From Volutella citrinella (lineage: Eukaryota > Ascomycota > Sordariomycetes > Hypocreales > Nectriaceae), in assembly GCA_034401135.1 (NCBI GenBank), contig JAWZSP010000005.1:1798001-1862000 (forward strand): a stretch of 64,000 nt of DNA, written 5' to 3'. Every line of letters begins with the position of its first letter. The stretch's first letter is position 1. This document shows, in pieces, positions 11,801-22,620 of this stretch. Under the pieces are notes generated by a model. It worked only from the letters and a program-made list of their open reading frames with translations, had not been told where the DNA came from and did no database searches. The position numbers were made by a program, and so were the translations under genes.

Positions 11801-12800
11801 GAGGCAGAAGCAGAGGGGAGTTCCACGATACCCAAGGTAGCCGACCTAGACAGACAAGTACTTAATGCAAGAGGCTCTAGCGGCTGGGTTCTACCGGCTT
11901 GTCTTGAAAACTCGAGCACTGGATCCAACTCATGTGATCAACAATGAACGACAAAGCCGCGTGAAAGCTGCTGTGGATGATCGATGAGTAGTGCCAAGGC
12001 GTATGAGTAGATCATGGATAGTACTCCGCGCTGTAGTGGAGGGCAGCCAAAATCCGGGGTAGCACCACCTGACCACTCATGGCGGGGTTGGGCCCCTCCA
12101 CTGCGCGCTGGCCCTGCTGAGGTACCCGCCTCACCTGCCAATCGGCCACCGCCTGACTGGCTGGATGCAGCCCAGCTGCTTGTGGGCGCCTGGCCTGGCA
12201 AGCCTAGGCAGTTGACGTCGCCACTGCCAGCTGACCTCACGACTCTTCGCCCGCCTCTTCGCTTACCGCTTGAACTTCTCACGCGCTCGGCGTTGCCGCT
12301 CTCTCTCTCTCTGTTCACACGACTCCCACGCCTGCCGCCCTTCTCACGGCCCAGGTCCTCACTTTTATCCTCCCCGCGTGCCGTAACCGCACCAAGCTTC
12401 CCCCCTTGCATTCCAATTTCGGTGGGTGTCACAGTGTCACTGGTGCCTCCGCGATCAAGCTCAAAGCCTCCAACCGCTTCCCAACAAAAGCATCGGGGCT
12501 CCCGCCCGCATTATGACTACATCCATCCACGATTGACTTTGGCGCCCGAGAGCTTCTTCTCCGTGCTTCCGTGGATCCGGGCGAGATCACTGGAATTCAA
12601 CTGACCCGGGCTCGGATCGCCAGAGCTGAGCCTACAGGCTGGCAGGCCCACCACCGAGCTGGCCGTGGCTTTCATTCAGCTTCAATTCATGAGCAGCTGA
12701 TTTTCTCGGCGCGGGGGATGAGCACAGTGTTCTAAATTTCCATTTTACCCTACCAATTGTCCCATTGCATCCCTTCTTCCTCCATCATCACGACCCGACC
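11801..12800. other. Upstream region of the class 3 lipase gene
   Basis: Gene-free kilobase. A CT-rich block at about 12240-12480 (including a CT repeat near 12297-12311) is typical of a fungal 5' leader. An open frame at 12014-12604 has low-complexity Pro/Ser/Leu composition and is not accepted as a gene. Confidence 0.4.
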
Positions 12801-13994
12801 ATGCGAGTGCAAGTCCAGCAGCTTGTGGCTGCGTGCCCTCTCTTGCCGATCCTGCAGGCCGTCGCAGCGCCCTCACATGGGACGCAAAGAATCCTCGACG
12901 CCGAGCCGGACACGCCGGATCAGATCACAACCCCGTTCTTCGCCACGCTTGAGAGATTGTCACGCCTCGTAGACATATCCTACTGCGTTGGCAATACGGG
13001 CGTCAGCAAACCCTTCAACTGCGTGTCCCGATGCGATGAATTTCCCACTGTCACTCTGACCAACACCTGGAATACCGGGCCCCTCCTCAGCGATAGCTCT
13101 GGCTATATCGCTGTCGATCATGGCACGAAACAGCACCCGGGTGAGGAGAGGTACCCGATCGCCGGGGCGAAGCCCGCCATCATCGTCGCCTTCCGCGGCA
13201 CCTACAGCATAGCCAATACCATCATGGACCTCAGCACCGTGCCGCAGAAATACGTGCCATATCCATCACCAGATAATGGGGGTTCCGAGCCGCCCGAGAA
13301 GCCTGAGCATGAGTGTACTAACTGTACTGCGCACATGGGATTTCTGGAGTCGTGGAGAAATGCCCGGTATCACGTTATCCCCCAGATACAACACCTCAGA
13401 ACCCAGTATCCATCCTACCCGGTTCAATTGGTCGGCCACAGTCTAGGAGGAGCTGTGGCATGTCTGGCTGCATTGGAACTGAAGGTTTCGCTAGGCTGGG
13501 ATGATGTTACGGTCACGACTTTCGGCGAGCCAAGAGTGGGGAACGAGGGCTTCGTTCGCTTCGTGGACGATGTATTCCAGCTGTCTGGTCGAGAAAAGCT
13601 GGAAGATCGGGCGTACCGGAGAGTGACGCACAAGGACGATCCAGTCCCACTGCTCCCTCTTGGCGAATGGGGCTACAAGTCTCACGCAGGAGAGATATAC
13701 ATATCCAAGCGGGAGCTCTCTCCAAGCGAGGAGGACATCTATGTCTGTGTCGGAGACGAGGACCCGCGTTGCATCGCCCAAGCCGACACCAGTATGTGGA
13801 AGGCTCTACGACAGCTTTTATCCGCGAGAGATGTCACACCAAAGGCGGAGAACTTCCCTGCGAGGTTCAAGCTTTGGCAGCTCTTCTTTGCCCACCGGGA
13901 TTATTTCTGGAGGCTAGGCCTCTGCGTGCCTGGGGGCGACCCTGCCAACTGGGGCCGAGATGGGAGCAAAAATAACGAGATAAACGAGTTATAA
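12801..13994 (+). CDS. Secreted class 3 lipase / feruloyl-esterase-like alpha/beta hydrolase
   Basis: Intronless, 397 residues. A hydrophobic N-terminus (residues about 5-21) is a probable signal peptide. The lipase_3 fold is clear: an oxyanion-region segment IIVAFRGTYSIANTIMDL at about 127-144, the nucleophile elbow VGHSLGGA with Ser214, Asp280 in HKDDPVPLLP, and His295 in KSHAGEIYI, giving the Ser-Asp-His triad in the usual order and spacing. Cysteines near residues 72 and 76 and a C-x2-C pair at about 173-176 fit an extracellular protein. The family includes Thermomyces-type triacylglycerol lipases and FaeA feruloyl esterases; the sequence alone does not settle the substrate. The ATG is the first in the frame and gives a good signal peptide. 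Confidence 0.9.
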   Translation: MRVQVQQLVAACPLLPILQAVAAPSHGTQRILDAEPDTPDQITTPFFATLERLSRLVDISYCVGNTGVSKPFNCVSRCDEFPTVTLTNTWNTGPLLSDSSGYIAVDHGTKQHPGEERYPIAGAKPAIIVAFRGTYSIANTIMDLSTVPQKYVPYPSPDNGGSEPPEKPEHECTNCTAHMGFLESWRNARYHVIPQIQHLRTQYPSYPVQLVGHSLGGAVACLAALELKVSLGWDDVTVTTFGEPRVGNEGFVRFVDDVFQLSGREKLEDRAYRRVTHKDDPVPLLPLGEWGYKSHAGEIYISKRELSPSEEDIYVCVGDEDPRCIAQADTSMWKALRQLLSARDVTPKAENFPARFKLWQLFFAHRDYFWRLGLCVPGGDPANWGRDGSKNNEINEL

Positions 13995-15716
13995 CGAAAT
14001 GGGCAAAAGTTGGGTCGGGAGGAGTTTTGTGAGGGATAACGGGTACTGGAGTTGACAATTAGATACCATATGGCATGCATTTCAGATTGATTGAACAACA
14101 CCCATTGCAACCATGGGGCAGCAAGAATCCTAATTGCTTGCAAACCCGATCTCGGATACGTTGGGCGTGCAAGGCGTGATAAGTTCCCGTGTCTTGAAAT
14201 CACCCCCGCCAGTCTCAAAAGTCAATATATATCAACAAAGGCATTGTACGGCCAGCGAAGGTCTCGGAGCTGCCAAGTCTCAGTGTAGCGAGAACGGCTA
14301 ACGAGGTCGGAGGGTCGTACATGGCTTATGGCAGCGGGGACGTGATTGTCAAGATAACGAACAGAGAAAGAGTCACGGGAGGACTGAATTCTTGAAGCGC
14401 CTACTGAATATACGATAACAGCTCCGTCTGCTTTCACTTATTTAGCTATATTTAAAATAGAAATAAAATGGGGCTTCTATGAGACGTTGTACGTAGTACA
14501 TTAGCTGAAATATCTGCCAGCATTGCTGACCCCAAGATATCCAAACACATGTGCGATGAAGTCAAGATTGTTGTGGGGCAACGGACAAATCATTCGGATC
14601 CGGTTGCCTCCAACGGAACTTTGTTGGGATCTCTACGCGGATGTGAATGGCAGGCATTGGCCAGAGCCGAGAGAGGGGAGCCAATGCGATAAGACGGCTG
14701 GGGGGGGGAACCCGTCACGTAGCTGGGGAACGGGAATGAGGGGGCTTGGGGGGGTGGGATGGCATCATGACGCACCAACCCGTGACCCTCTGGTGGGCGA
14801 GTGCCAACTCATTCACTGGTTGCACCAGCACCACTTAGCTTGCACATGTCCCGGCATCACGCGGGCCCAGAAACCGTCCGCCGCTGCGTGATGCTCGGTG
14901 CCTAATCGTCACTGACGCGCAGGGCGTTGATAAGGGAATGGGATTGCAACTTGGAGGGCACCACCAAGTCGGAGCCCAGAGAGCAACCGTAGTGCACCGG
15001 TCTTGAGCAGCAGATCAGGATTGGGTCAGACCTCGAGCTTCCCGGAGCTGAGAACCAGACACGGACTAGCAGCGGTAATAATTAATTGGTGACTGGAGAT
15101 GAATCGCGACAAATAGCACCGTCGAAATGAACATGATCCGAGTAACAAGCTCTTACTAGTGTTGATCCGGTACAAGCCAGGACAGGGTCTTCCGCCTTCA
15201 GCCCGGCGACCTCTGACCTGTCACGGGTGACAAGGCAGGGCTGCGTCGCGCTGCTTGAGGGAATCAAGGCACGCTCCCCAGGCATCATCACGTGCGACGA
15301 ATGGGATGAGGAGGAGATGGTCCCATGTCGATAAACACGCACCGGCGCAGGGGTTGTCGAAGATGGGCAGATCTGGAAAATTGCAGCGGGCAGGGCAAAT
15401 TCCCTCTGGTCAGGGCAGTGCAGCCCAGCCTTGTTTGCCTTGTGCCCTTGCGCGCGCCTGCCATGAGCCTGTGTCACCAGTGTCAGGGCAGAGAGCGTGG
15501 CGGGCATCAGGAAGACGCAAGGCGTTTCAGAGAAGAAACGGATGGGATGGGAACAAGGCACGGTCGAAACGGGGCTGCAGATTCAAGGCCTGGGGCGGCG
15601 GGCTGCTAGCACCAGTCGGACAATTGCCAGGACTGGCATGATTTGCCTTGTGTACCCATCAAATTTCACAGGAGAGGCGTCGAGGACCTGTCGAACGGCT
15701 CTCTCTCTCCATTGTT

Positions 15717-15744
15717 TGATCTGATCTGATCTGATCTGATTGAT
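15717..15744. repeat. TGATC pentanucleotide microsatellite
   Basis: About four and a half tandem copies of TGATC, ending in TGATTGATTGG. The same pentamer on the opposite strand (GATCA) recurs in the array at 52753-52808. Confidence 0.85.
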
Positions 15745-15808
15745 TGGTTCATTTGCCAATGAGCATGTGCCGCCGGTTGTTGTGCTAACAGGCCGCCGTG
15801 GGTTTGAC

Positions 15809-15832
15809 GGACAGACAGACAAACAAACAAAC
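15809..15832. repeat. GACA/AACA tetranucleotide tract
   Basis: Short run of GACA units passing into AACA units. It is a simple microsatellite in the gene-free region. Confidence 0.7.
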
Positions 15833-17698
15833 ACGAGCCAGTCAAGCTGTCGCCGGCTGTTGCGGGCTGTTGCGGGGACGGCAACATATCCGTCGTCTCA
15901 AGTGGTCCTCATCAATGCGCACACGACCAGGACGGCACCGAACAATGCCCCGTGCCGAGGGACAGCACTGTACAATCTCGACAGGTGCTGTCAGGATAAG
16001 CCGGCCAGGTGGGCAGTGGAGCGATTGCAGATGAGTGAATGCCTGATGAGTGATTGCAGCTGTTGTTGGGACCCAAAGACAAGAAACGAACCAGCCGCCA
16101 AGTGTTTGCAGCACAGCAGCAGCAACAGCATGTTGTCACGGAGAGAACAATTGGATTGGATGCAAGGCCAAGTCACAGTGCGTAGAGGTCTATTGCATTA
16201 GGCACAGAGACCGGTGTGGGGTCCGCCCACGGGTGTCAATTTCCCCTGTTCGCCTTGCCACCTTGGTGGGCCTGGCCATTGTTTGGCACTGCGGATCCAG
16301 CAGGCACCCCTCGCTCTGCTGGTGGCTCTCAGTGGTAGGCTAGCCCGTGTCAGTGTAGAGGTTTCCAGGCCGCATACCTCCATCAGGCACACTAGGTCAG
16401 GTAGATTCGGCGGCATGGGAGACTGCGCTCTAGCGGCCGGAATGCACCTGCGAGGGGAGCAGCCAAGCGCAGCCGGGCGACAGCAAGGAGATCGGCCTCA
16501 GGGGTTGGCCGGGGTTAGTATGGCAAGAGGGAGCGGAGGGGCCTTGGGGGTCTCCGGGCGTAGATGTGACCACCCGAGACTTCTGAGGGCGGTGTGAGCG
16601 AGAGAAGGGTCCGGAGGTTTATGGAAGCTCCCGTGTTCTTGGACACTTGGCGCTTGGGTGGCGCGTCGGTACGCTACGGGCTACGTACCCTGCCTTGCCG
16701 TGGCCGTTTGGCACCTGGCGGCGGGCGACCGGCACCTGGCCGCCCGCAAAAGCCCACAACACGGAGGCGCATCCGGATCGCACCGCTCGATCCGTCAAAC
16801 GTCACTGGCTGTGGGCGAGGTGGCGGCTGTGTTTTTTCCCTTGTGTACCTTTTTATTTATTTTGTGGAATCAGACACACATACCCTATCAGTGTGTCTGA
16901 AAACTTGCATTATGTCCGGGGGAGCGTCCCTGAGGCACCCGTCTCTGCGCAGGCGCATCGCCTAAACAGAGCCCCGCCAGCTCCAAACCAACGCACTGGA
17001 GCCCTGGCTCTTGCAACGGGGGCCGCCGCCTCATTCTCCGCCCTAGCTGGAGGTGCTGCGGACAGGGCCACGGGCGGCCAAGTACCTCCCTCCTCACCGG
17101 GAGAAGGGGGCGACATGCCACGTGTGGCAGGGGAGGAGGGGAAAAAACCAGATTGAGAACAAACCTGGGCAGAAGGGAAAAGTTCACGTCCCCAGGGCTG
17201 GTCTGCCATGGACCCCAGAATCTCACTGACTGGGAAGCCGAGAAAACGCCCAGCATGGAAGCTGCCAGGCACAACGTTCCCCAGGTGAGGGGTCGAGCAC
17301 GACTTCAAGTTGGGAAAGGGAAAGGGTGGGAAAAAACCTAGCAGCCCAGACTATGTCACTTCCGCCGGCCAGTACTTAATTTACCACTTTCAGCGTTTGC
17401 TTACAGGCCAGGGCACAATGCTCATGGTCCTGGAAAGCCTGCGAGTAAGACGGGGAGGTATTAATTACCACGGATATTAGTAGTGCTAGAGTATAGCAGC
17501 GCCTGGCAGCAGATGGCAAGCCGCAGCCAGCACTGCCCACAGGCACCCAGCCGTAGTCGTCCAGTGTGGCTCTGCCTCCCACCAACGGTACCGTACCTGG
17601 TTATTGCTGCGTTCGCAGCGCGCGCCCAAGGCTTGCGTCCTCATGTACCTGCCCGCCAAACCTGCCCGGGCAGGTACCCAAAACCCGGGCGGCGGCCC

Positions 17699-17709
17699 AA
17701 AAATATAAA
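17699..17709 (+). promoter_or_regulatory. TATA-like element of the 14-3-3 gene
   Basis: AAAATATAAA about 220 bases upstream of the 14-3-3 ATG, followed by a long C/T-rich stretch typical of strong fungal promoters. Confidence 0.5.
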
Positions 17710-17926
17710 CAGATAGCGCTTGCTCAACGCCTGACCCGCGTTCCGCCTCCACAGGTCCCAAGCGCCCAGTCCCATTTCCATTTCCATTCCCATCCCACTC
17801 ATCCCCCTCCCATCCTACTCTTACGCATCGCACCCCCCCAAAACACCTCCACCACTTACTTCTCTCTTCCTCTCTCTCTTCCTCCTCTTCCTCCCCTGTC
17901 TTCAACAACATTCCCCTCTAGTCACT

Positions 17927-19419
17927 ATGGCCACCGAGGTAAGCTCTTCCTGCCCTCCACCTGCTCACCACCGTATTCCCGCCACTGCGCTGCCCGCCTG
18001 CTCCGACAACCCCTCAGCCAGGCCAACGCCGTCATCCCTCCTCCCCCCCCCATCCTATGGCGCCCACACGTCTCCGTAGTTGAGGCAGCCTGCCTCGCGG
18101 CCTTTGCGGACGCTCCCCAGACCATCTTGAATATTTCCTCTTGCCGTCCCTCATGCTAACAGTCTACGCAGCGTGAAAGGTTTGTTGCTGAAACAGCCCC
18201 TCCCATTCAACCATCCCCCCCGTTGTGCCGCCTCACACGGTCTCCTCGTCATCCTCGACGAGAATCGATCTATGGCCCCACTGCGAGGAATAGTCCCGTC
18301 TTGTTTTTGCCAGGTCGCTGACTATGGCTCAACAGCAAGACCTTCCTGGCTCGCCTCTGCGAGCAGGCCGAGCGTTACGATGAGATGGTTACCTACATGA
18401 AGGAGGTCGCCAAGCTGGGCGGCGAGCTTACCGTCGACGAGCGCAACCTCCTCAGCGTTGCCTACAAGAACGTCGTTGGTACCCGCCGTGCCTCGTGGCG
18501 CATCATCTCCTCGATCGAGCAGAAGGAGGAGTCCAAGGGCTCCGACAAGCACGTCACCACCATCAAGGACTACCGCTCCAAGATTGAGCTCGAGCTCGAG
18601 AAGGTCTGCCAGGACGTCCTCGATGTCCTCGACGAGTTCCTCATCCCCAACGCTGCCACTGGCGAGTCCAAGGTCTTCTACCACAAGATGTACGTTTCTG
18701 GGCCTTTTGGCATACCCCCCTCTTCCCCCTCCCTGCTGCCCCTGGCTTCTCACCTATCGCGTCACCTGTCCCTCACATCTTCATTTTTCCCCTCCCCCTC
18801 TTTTTATCTAGCCACCACAACACCCACTAAAATGGTGCATGACGTTGCTGACGCGGGTTTCTTTGTTCCCTCGCAATAGGAAGGGTGACTACCACCGCTA
18901 TCTTGCCGAGTTCGCTTCCGGCGAGAAGCGCAAGGTCGCTGCCACTGCCGCCCACGAGGCTTACAAGGTGAGCCCTTCAATTTCCCAACGTCACATGTCC
19001 CGCAGTCCGGGGTTCCCTTGTGCCCCTCTCGCTGACCTTTTTCACCAACCAAACAGAGCGCCACCGATGTCGCCCAGACTGAGCTCACCCCCACCCACCC
19101 CATCCGCCTGGGTCTGGCCCTGAACTTCTCCGTCTTCTACTACGAGATCCTGAACTCTCCCGACCGTGCTTGCCACCTCGCGAAGCAGGCCTTCGACGAC
19201 GCCATTGCCGAGCTCGACTCTCTCTCTGAGGAGTCGTACCGCGACAGCACCCTCATCATGCAGCTTCTCCGTGACAACCTCACCCTCTGGACTTCATCTG
19301 ACAACGCCGAGGGCGAGGCTGCCGGTGCCGCCGATGCCGTCAAGAAGGACGAGGGCGAGGCCGCGAAGCCCGCCGAGGAGGAGGCCAAGCCCCAGGAGGC
19401 TGCGCCTGCTGAGAAGTAA
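17927..19419 (+). CDS. BMH1: 14-3-3 protein
   Basis: Phosphoserine/threonine-binding adaptor, acting as a dimer in signalling. Five exons, 17927-17938, 18172-18179, 18336-18689, 18880-18967 and 19057-19419, join to 274 residues. The N-terminus reads [20 protein letters not shown]. The nine-helix core is recognisable from [19 protein letters not shown] and [11 protein letters not shown] through the [14 protein letters not shown] and [16 protein letters not shown] signatures. Residues beyond about 240 form an acidic Ala/Glu-rich tail. Exon 2 is only eight bases, and the first three introns (233, 156 and 190 bases) are long for this locus. The start was chosen because the 12-base exon plus the microexon gives the expected short leader before KTFLARL. 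Fungi usually have two paralogues; which one this is cannot be told here. Confidence 0.95.
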
Positions 19420-20656
19420 ACTTCCTCTTTCAAAAACCCCGGATACCACGTGCATCTCGGCATAATGGAACCGAGATGCACTCTCGCCGCCCCGGCTGCT
19501 CTCGTCTGCCCCCGGACACACGGATAGCTGGGCCTGTCTTGGGCGGGCTGGATGATAGTACGAGGCTTTTTGTTATTGCGCAGTGCGTTGCTCTTCATGG
19601 CATAGGAGTGAGGGGGGGATTCATGGGTTTTTGGCTCAGGCAAAAGGAATGTTCACGGCATGGAGGAGTCTTCTCCATCTTGTTCCTCGGTTCGACCCGG
19701 ACACGCAACCGCCACGCTCAGTGACGGCTTTTACCTGGCAGATAAAATCGCAAAAACTCCCACTTCTGTTGGTCCACTACATATCCCGACGACAGTGTCA
19801 TCTTTTTTATTTTCGTTTTTGGTCTTGGTCCCTAACCCCTCTCCTCGCTGCTGCCGACGAAGTTCAATGACAGGTCGCCCTTTTTTTTGATGGATTGCCA
19901 TGGAAATGACGTTTCCTTTTTGTTATTTGATATCTTTTTTGTTACCCTCCGCTTTCCTCTTCGCTTCTCTGATATTCTATGTCTTTGTTTCCTTCTCTGT
20001 GTGTGTGTGTGTACGCGCGTGCGTGTGTTGTTTCGACGGCTGTGTTGAACCCCGCTTTGCGGAGAGGAAGAGGCTTTGGAGACGCGTGTGTTGCGCGGCG
20101 CGTTGCTTGACCCCACGCAGCCTTCCCGATCTCAATTCCTCCTCACCCCCCAAATGTTGATGTTGGGCAAACTCGTGCGGGCACCGAGGGGGCCAGCTCC
20201 AGCTCAAGCCTCGAAACAGTCCACGCACTACCGAATATGTGTACTGCGTCCTTGTCGCACGGGACGGGACCTCTCGCATTTTCGCTTGGCTGGGTCAGAC
20301 CCGATATCACGGTTCTCGGGCTACTTGGTATCTCATGTGCTTCGGCTGCTACCACTACTAGTGAGTGGCAGGCCGCAAAGATGATGCAACGACGGACAAG
20401 CGCGCAAGAGTACGAGAAACTTTGCTACGGTGGTGGCCGGGCCTCGCGTGCGCTCAGAGATGTTGCCGAAAGACATTGATTAATGAACAAATAAATGCTA
20501 TATCATGACACATATCCGGCCCGTTGCCGATGGGGTGATTCGTAGCTTTCCTCCAGCTCTCGTGACTAATACTATGCAAAGAAGGACAAGCTGGCCAAGG
20601 GTTCTGGCCCAGGGCTTCTATCAATGAAGGGAACGATGCAGGTGGGGGTATTATTA
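19420..20656. other. Convergent 3' region, 14-3-3 gene / hypothetical gene
   Basis: About 1.2 kb between two converging stop codons. It begins with a perfect hairpin (19450-19481), then becomes T-rich at 19800-19990 and has a TG/CG alternating tract at 19998-20030. A long 14-3-3 3' UTR is likely. No coding frame is accepted. Confidence 0.45.
19450..19481 (+). promoter_or_regulatory. Perfect 11-bp inverted repeat just after the 14-3-3 stop
   Basis: GTGCATCTCGG, a ten-base loop, then CCGAGATGCAC, starting 31 bases after the stop codon. The arms pair without mismatch, so the mRNA could form a stable stem-loop. Function is unknown. Confidence 0.75.
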
Positions 20657-21313
20657 TCAAGTCAAGTTCCGGCTGCGATGAGCGTTGATGGCTGCAGCAC
20701 CCTCTCCGTCCCGCACACCTCTATTCAGTAACCTCTCAGCCCGTCGTAGGCGCTCCTGCTTGTCTTTGAGCCCGGCGCCGCCTCCTCCCTGGCTCTCGCC
20801 ATCGGCCATGTCAAGGCCGTCCCGGCACTCGTCATCGCCATCACCCCCAATGGACGGGCGGTTGACAGCGGAATCGCGGTACATGGCGGTGCGCATGGGC
20901 TCAACCGGGCCACTGTGTTCCAGCCCGCGGCTCACGAGGTCTTCGCGGGGTTGACGACGGCGGCGGCGGGGCACGAGGTGCCAGCTGAGGCGCTTCCAAA
21001 GGCTGCGCGGGCGGGCGTCATCGGCGTCGACGGCCGGGGAGGAGGCGTGGGGGTCGGGCCCGGGCCCGGGAGGGTAGGCGAAGGCGGCGTAGGCGTGTGT
21101 GTAAGAGGGCGACTCGGCGGTGGAGGAGTCGTCGCCGGGATTGTTGGCAGCTGCGGCACCCGACGAGGAGCCCGAGGCCGAGATTGTGGATGCGGTTTCG
21201 AGGGAGAGGGCCGAGGCCACTTCGGTCCGCCAGATGAGAATGCGCTGCTGCTTGGCGGGGGGCATGAGGGGGTTGGCGGTGGCGGCCGTGGGTGGTTTTG
21301 ATGCGGTCGTCAT
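20657..21313 (-). CDS. Hypothetical protein, Ala/Ser-rich with basic patch
   Basis: Single open frame of 218 residues on the minus strand; I do not recognise the family. Residues 1-25 are Thr/Ala/Pro-rich. A short structured-looking motif, QQRILIWRTEVASALSLE, follows, then a disordered Ser/Ala/Pro/Gly stretch. A WKRLSWHLVPRRRRR segment at about 108-122 combines an amphipathic piece with a strongly basic cluster that could be a nuclear signal. A charged helix, DKQERLRRAERLLNRG, lies near the C-terminus. Gly-Asp and Ala-rich composition suggests a mostly disordered protein. The ATG at 21313 is the first in frame; ten codons upstream the frame starts with GTG. Two conserved-looking islands, a clean frame and coding-like GC bias support a real gene. 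Confidence 0.62.
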   Translation of the reverse strand: MTTASKPPTAATANPLMPPAKQQRILIWRTEVASALSLETASTISASGSSSGAAAANNPGDDSSTAESPSYTHAYAAFAYPPGPGPDPHASSPAVDADDARPRSLWKRLSWHLVPRRRRRQPREDLVSRGLEHSGPVEPMRTAMYRDSAVNRPSIGGDGDDECRDGLDMADGESQGGGGAGLKDKQERLRRAERLLNRGVRDGEGAAAINAHRSRNLT

Positions 21314-21421
21314 GGCTGGCGTGTGATTGACTGCTCTGCCCACGAGAGAGGCAGAACGGGTGGTGTTTTGTATTATCTGCGTCGTCGGTTCTTCGGACGC
21401 GGTGGTGTAGGGGGAGTGAAG

Positions 21422-21442
21422 GGGATTAGGGATTAGGGATTA
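21422..21442 (+). repeat. Three tandem telomere-like GGGATTA heptamers
   Basis: Three exact copies of GGGATTA lie about 110 bases upstream of the minus-strand gene start. The unit differs by one inserted base from the TTAGGG telomere repeat of filamentous fungi. Confidence 0.8.
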
Positions 21443-22602
21443 AAAGGTCGATGCCCGTGTTGAGCGGGAGTGAGGACGGAAAGTAGATATTGTATATGAT
21501 ATGATGTTTCTCTCGTGCAACGGCCAGCCGCGAGGAGTTGGTTGCAAGAGCGGCGATGGGGGGTAGGGGTTCAAGCAGTCGCGCAAATGGCAAACGACCA
21601 CCAGAGGTGAGGTCTCTCTGTATGGTCGTCGGTGCGCGCGTGCGTGCGGACGGGGACCAGAACTAGGGACGCAGATTCGTCTTATCTCGGCACTCGACTG
21701 TCAGTGCTCGAGCGGGAATGAGCAGGGATGCCCAGTGGGAAAACTGGAGCTTGGAGCAGGAGCTGAAACTAGCTTGCTCGGGTCAAGTTGGTCAACTGAG
21801 GCGGCACGGGGCTTCCTAGATGCCACCGTCGCCGTTGGCCTCTGGAGCTAGCACCTGGGGCACTTGCAGGCGGCGCACTTTCTATTGATTGTGGTCGCAG
21901 CCGAAAAGCGGCGGTGGGTTGAGAAGATGGGGGGAGGGGGAGAGGGAGAGGGAGGAGGGTGGGCGCTTAGCAGTCGCGAGTCTCGTGCAAGAAGCCTGAA
22001 AACTTCACCGGTCGCGGTCGCGGGTCGACGTGCCTGGCCGTCGCTGGATGGCACGCCTTTGTCGAATGCTAGGGCACGCGACACGACGAGGCGTCCCTTG
22101 TCTTCAGTCTTCAGGAGGGAGACTTGGGATGGAAAAGGCGGGCGATGTCTCGCGTAGAGGAGAATGGAGCGGCGGTGGCGGTGGGCTGCGTGATTGATCG
22201 GCGATGCAGCCTCTTTTGGTATTCTATGTTTCTGTTTACGACGCACAGCGGTTTGCTTGGGTTTCCCCCCCCTTGCTGGGCCTTGCTAGGTCTTTGCTTG
22301 GCCGTTGGCGACTCCTGGATTGGATGCCGTCAATTACTGCATCCGCATCCGCATCGTCGTTGCTGGTGGATACGGGGGGGGCGCCTGCGTTGCGCCTGTG
22401 GCGTCTGTGCCCGTGCGGAGGTCCTCGTGGGGTCCCGATGGTTCTGCTCGGCAGGGGATGGATGCCATCCAATGGATTTCTACCGTCCTTGCGCGGTCAT
22501 GCAAGGTCGCTGCAGCAGAGAAACGCGACACTCACTGTCTGAACTTGATGAGGATGGGCGAGCGAGTGAGTGGGAGGGATGAAGGAAGGAAGAGAAGGAA
22601 TG

Positions 22603-22620
22603 AAAAAAAAAAAAAAAAAA
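22603..22620 (+). repeat. 18-base poly-A run
   Basis: Uninterrupted A18 preceded by GGAA-rich sequence. It might be a simple slippage tract or a retroposed tail; no reverse-transcribed gene or target duplication is visible next to it. Confidence 0.8.

Larger units (their letters stand above)
13995..17926. other. 3.9 kb gene-free region upstream of the 14-3-3 gene
   Basis: No credible coding region on either strand. It holds the TGATC pentamer array at 15717, the GACA/AACA tract at 15809, G runs near 14701 and the TATA element at 17699. The last 200 bases are strongly C/T-rich. It may contain distal regulatory sequence or an unannotated noncoding transcript, but nothing in the bases proves either. 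Confidence 0.45.

Noticed and set aside
12014..12604. 196-residue open frame upstream of the lipase
   Set aside because: Pro/Ser/Leu/Arg low complexity caused by CT-rich leader DNA; no domain and no splice context.
19680..19700. GGTTCGACCC resembling a tRNA B box
   Set aside because: No A box, acceptor stem or anticodon arm can be fitted around it; it is in the 14-3-3 3' region.
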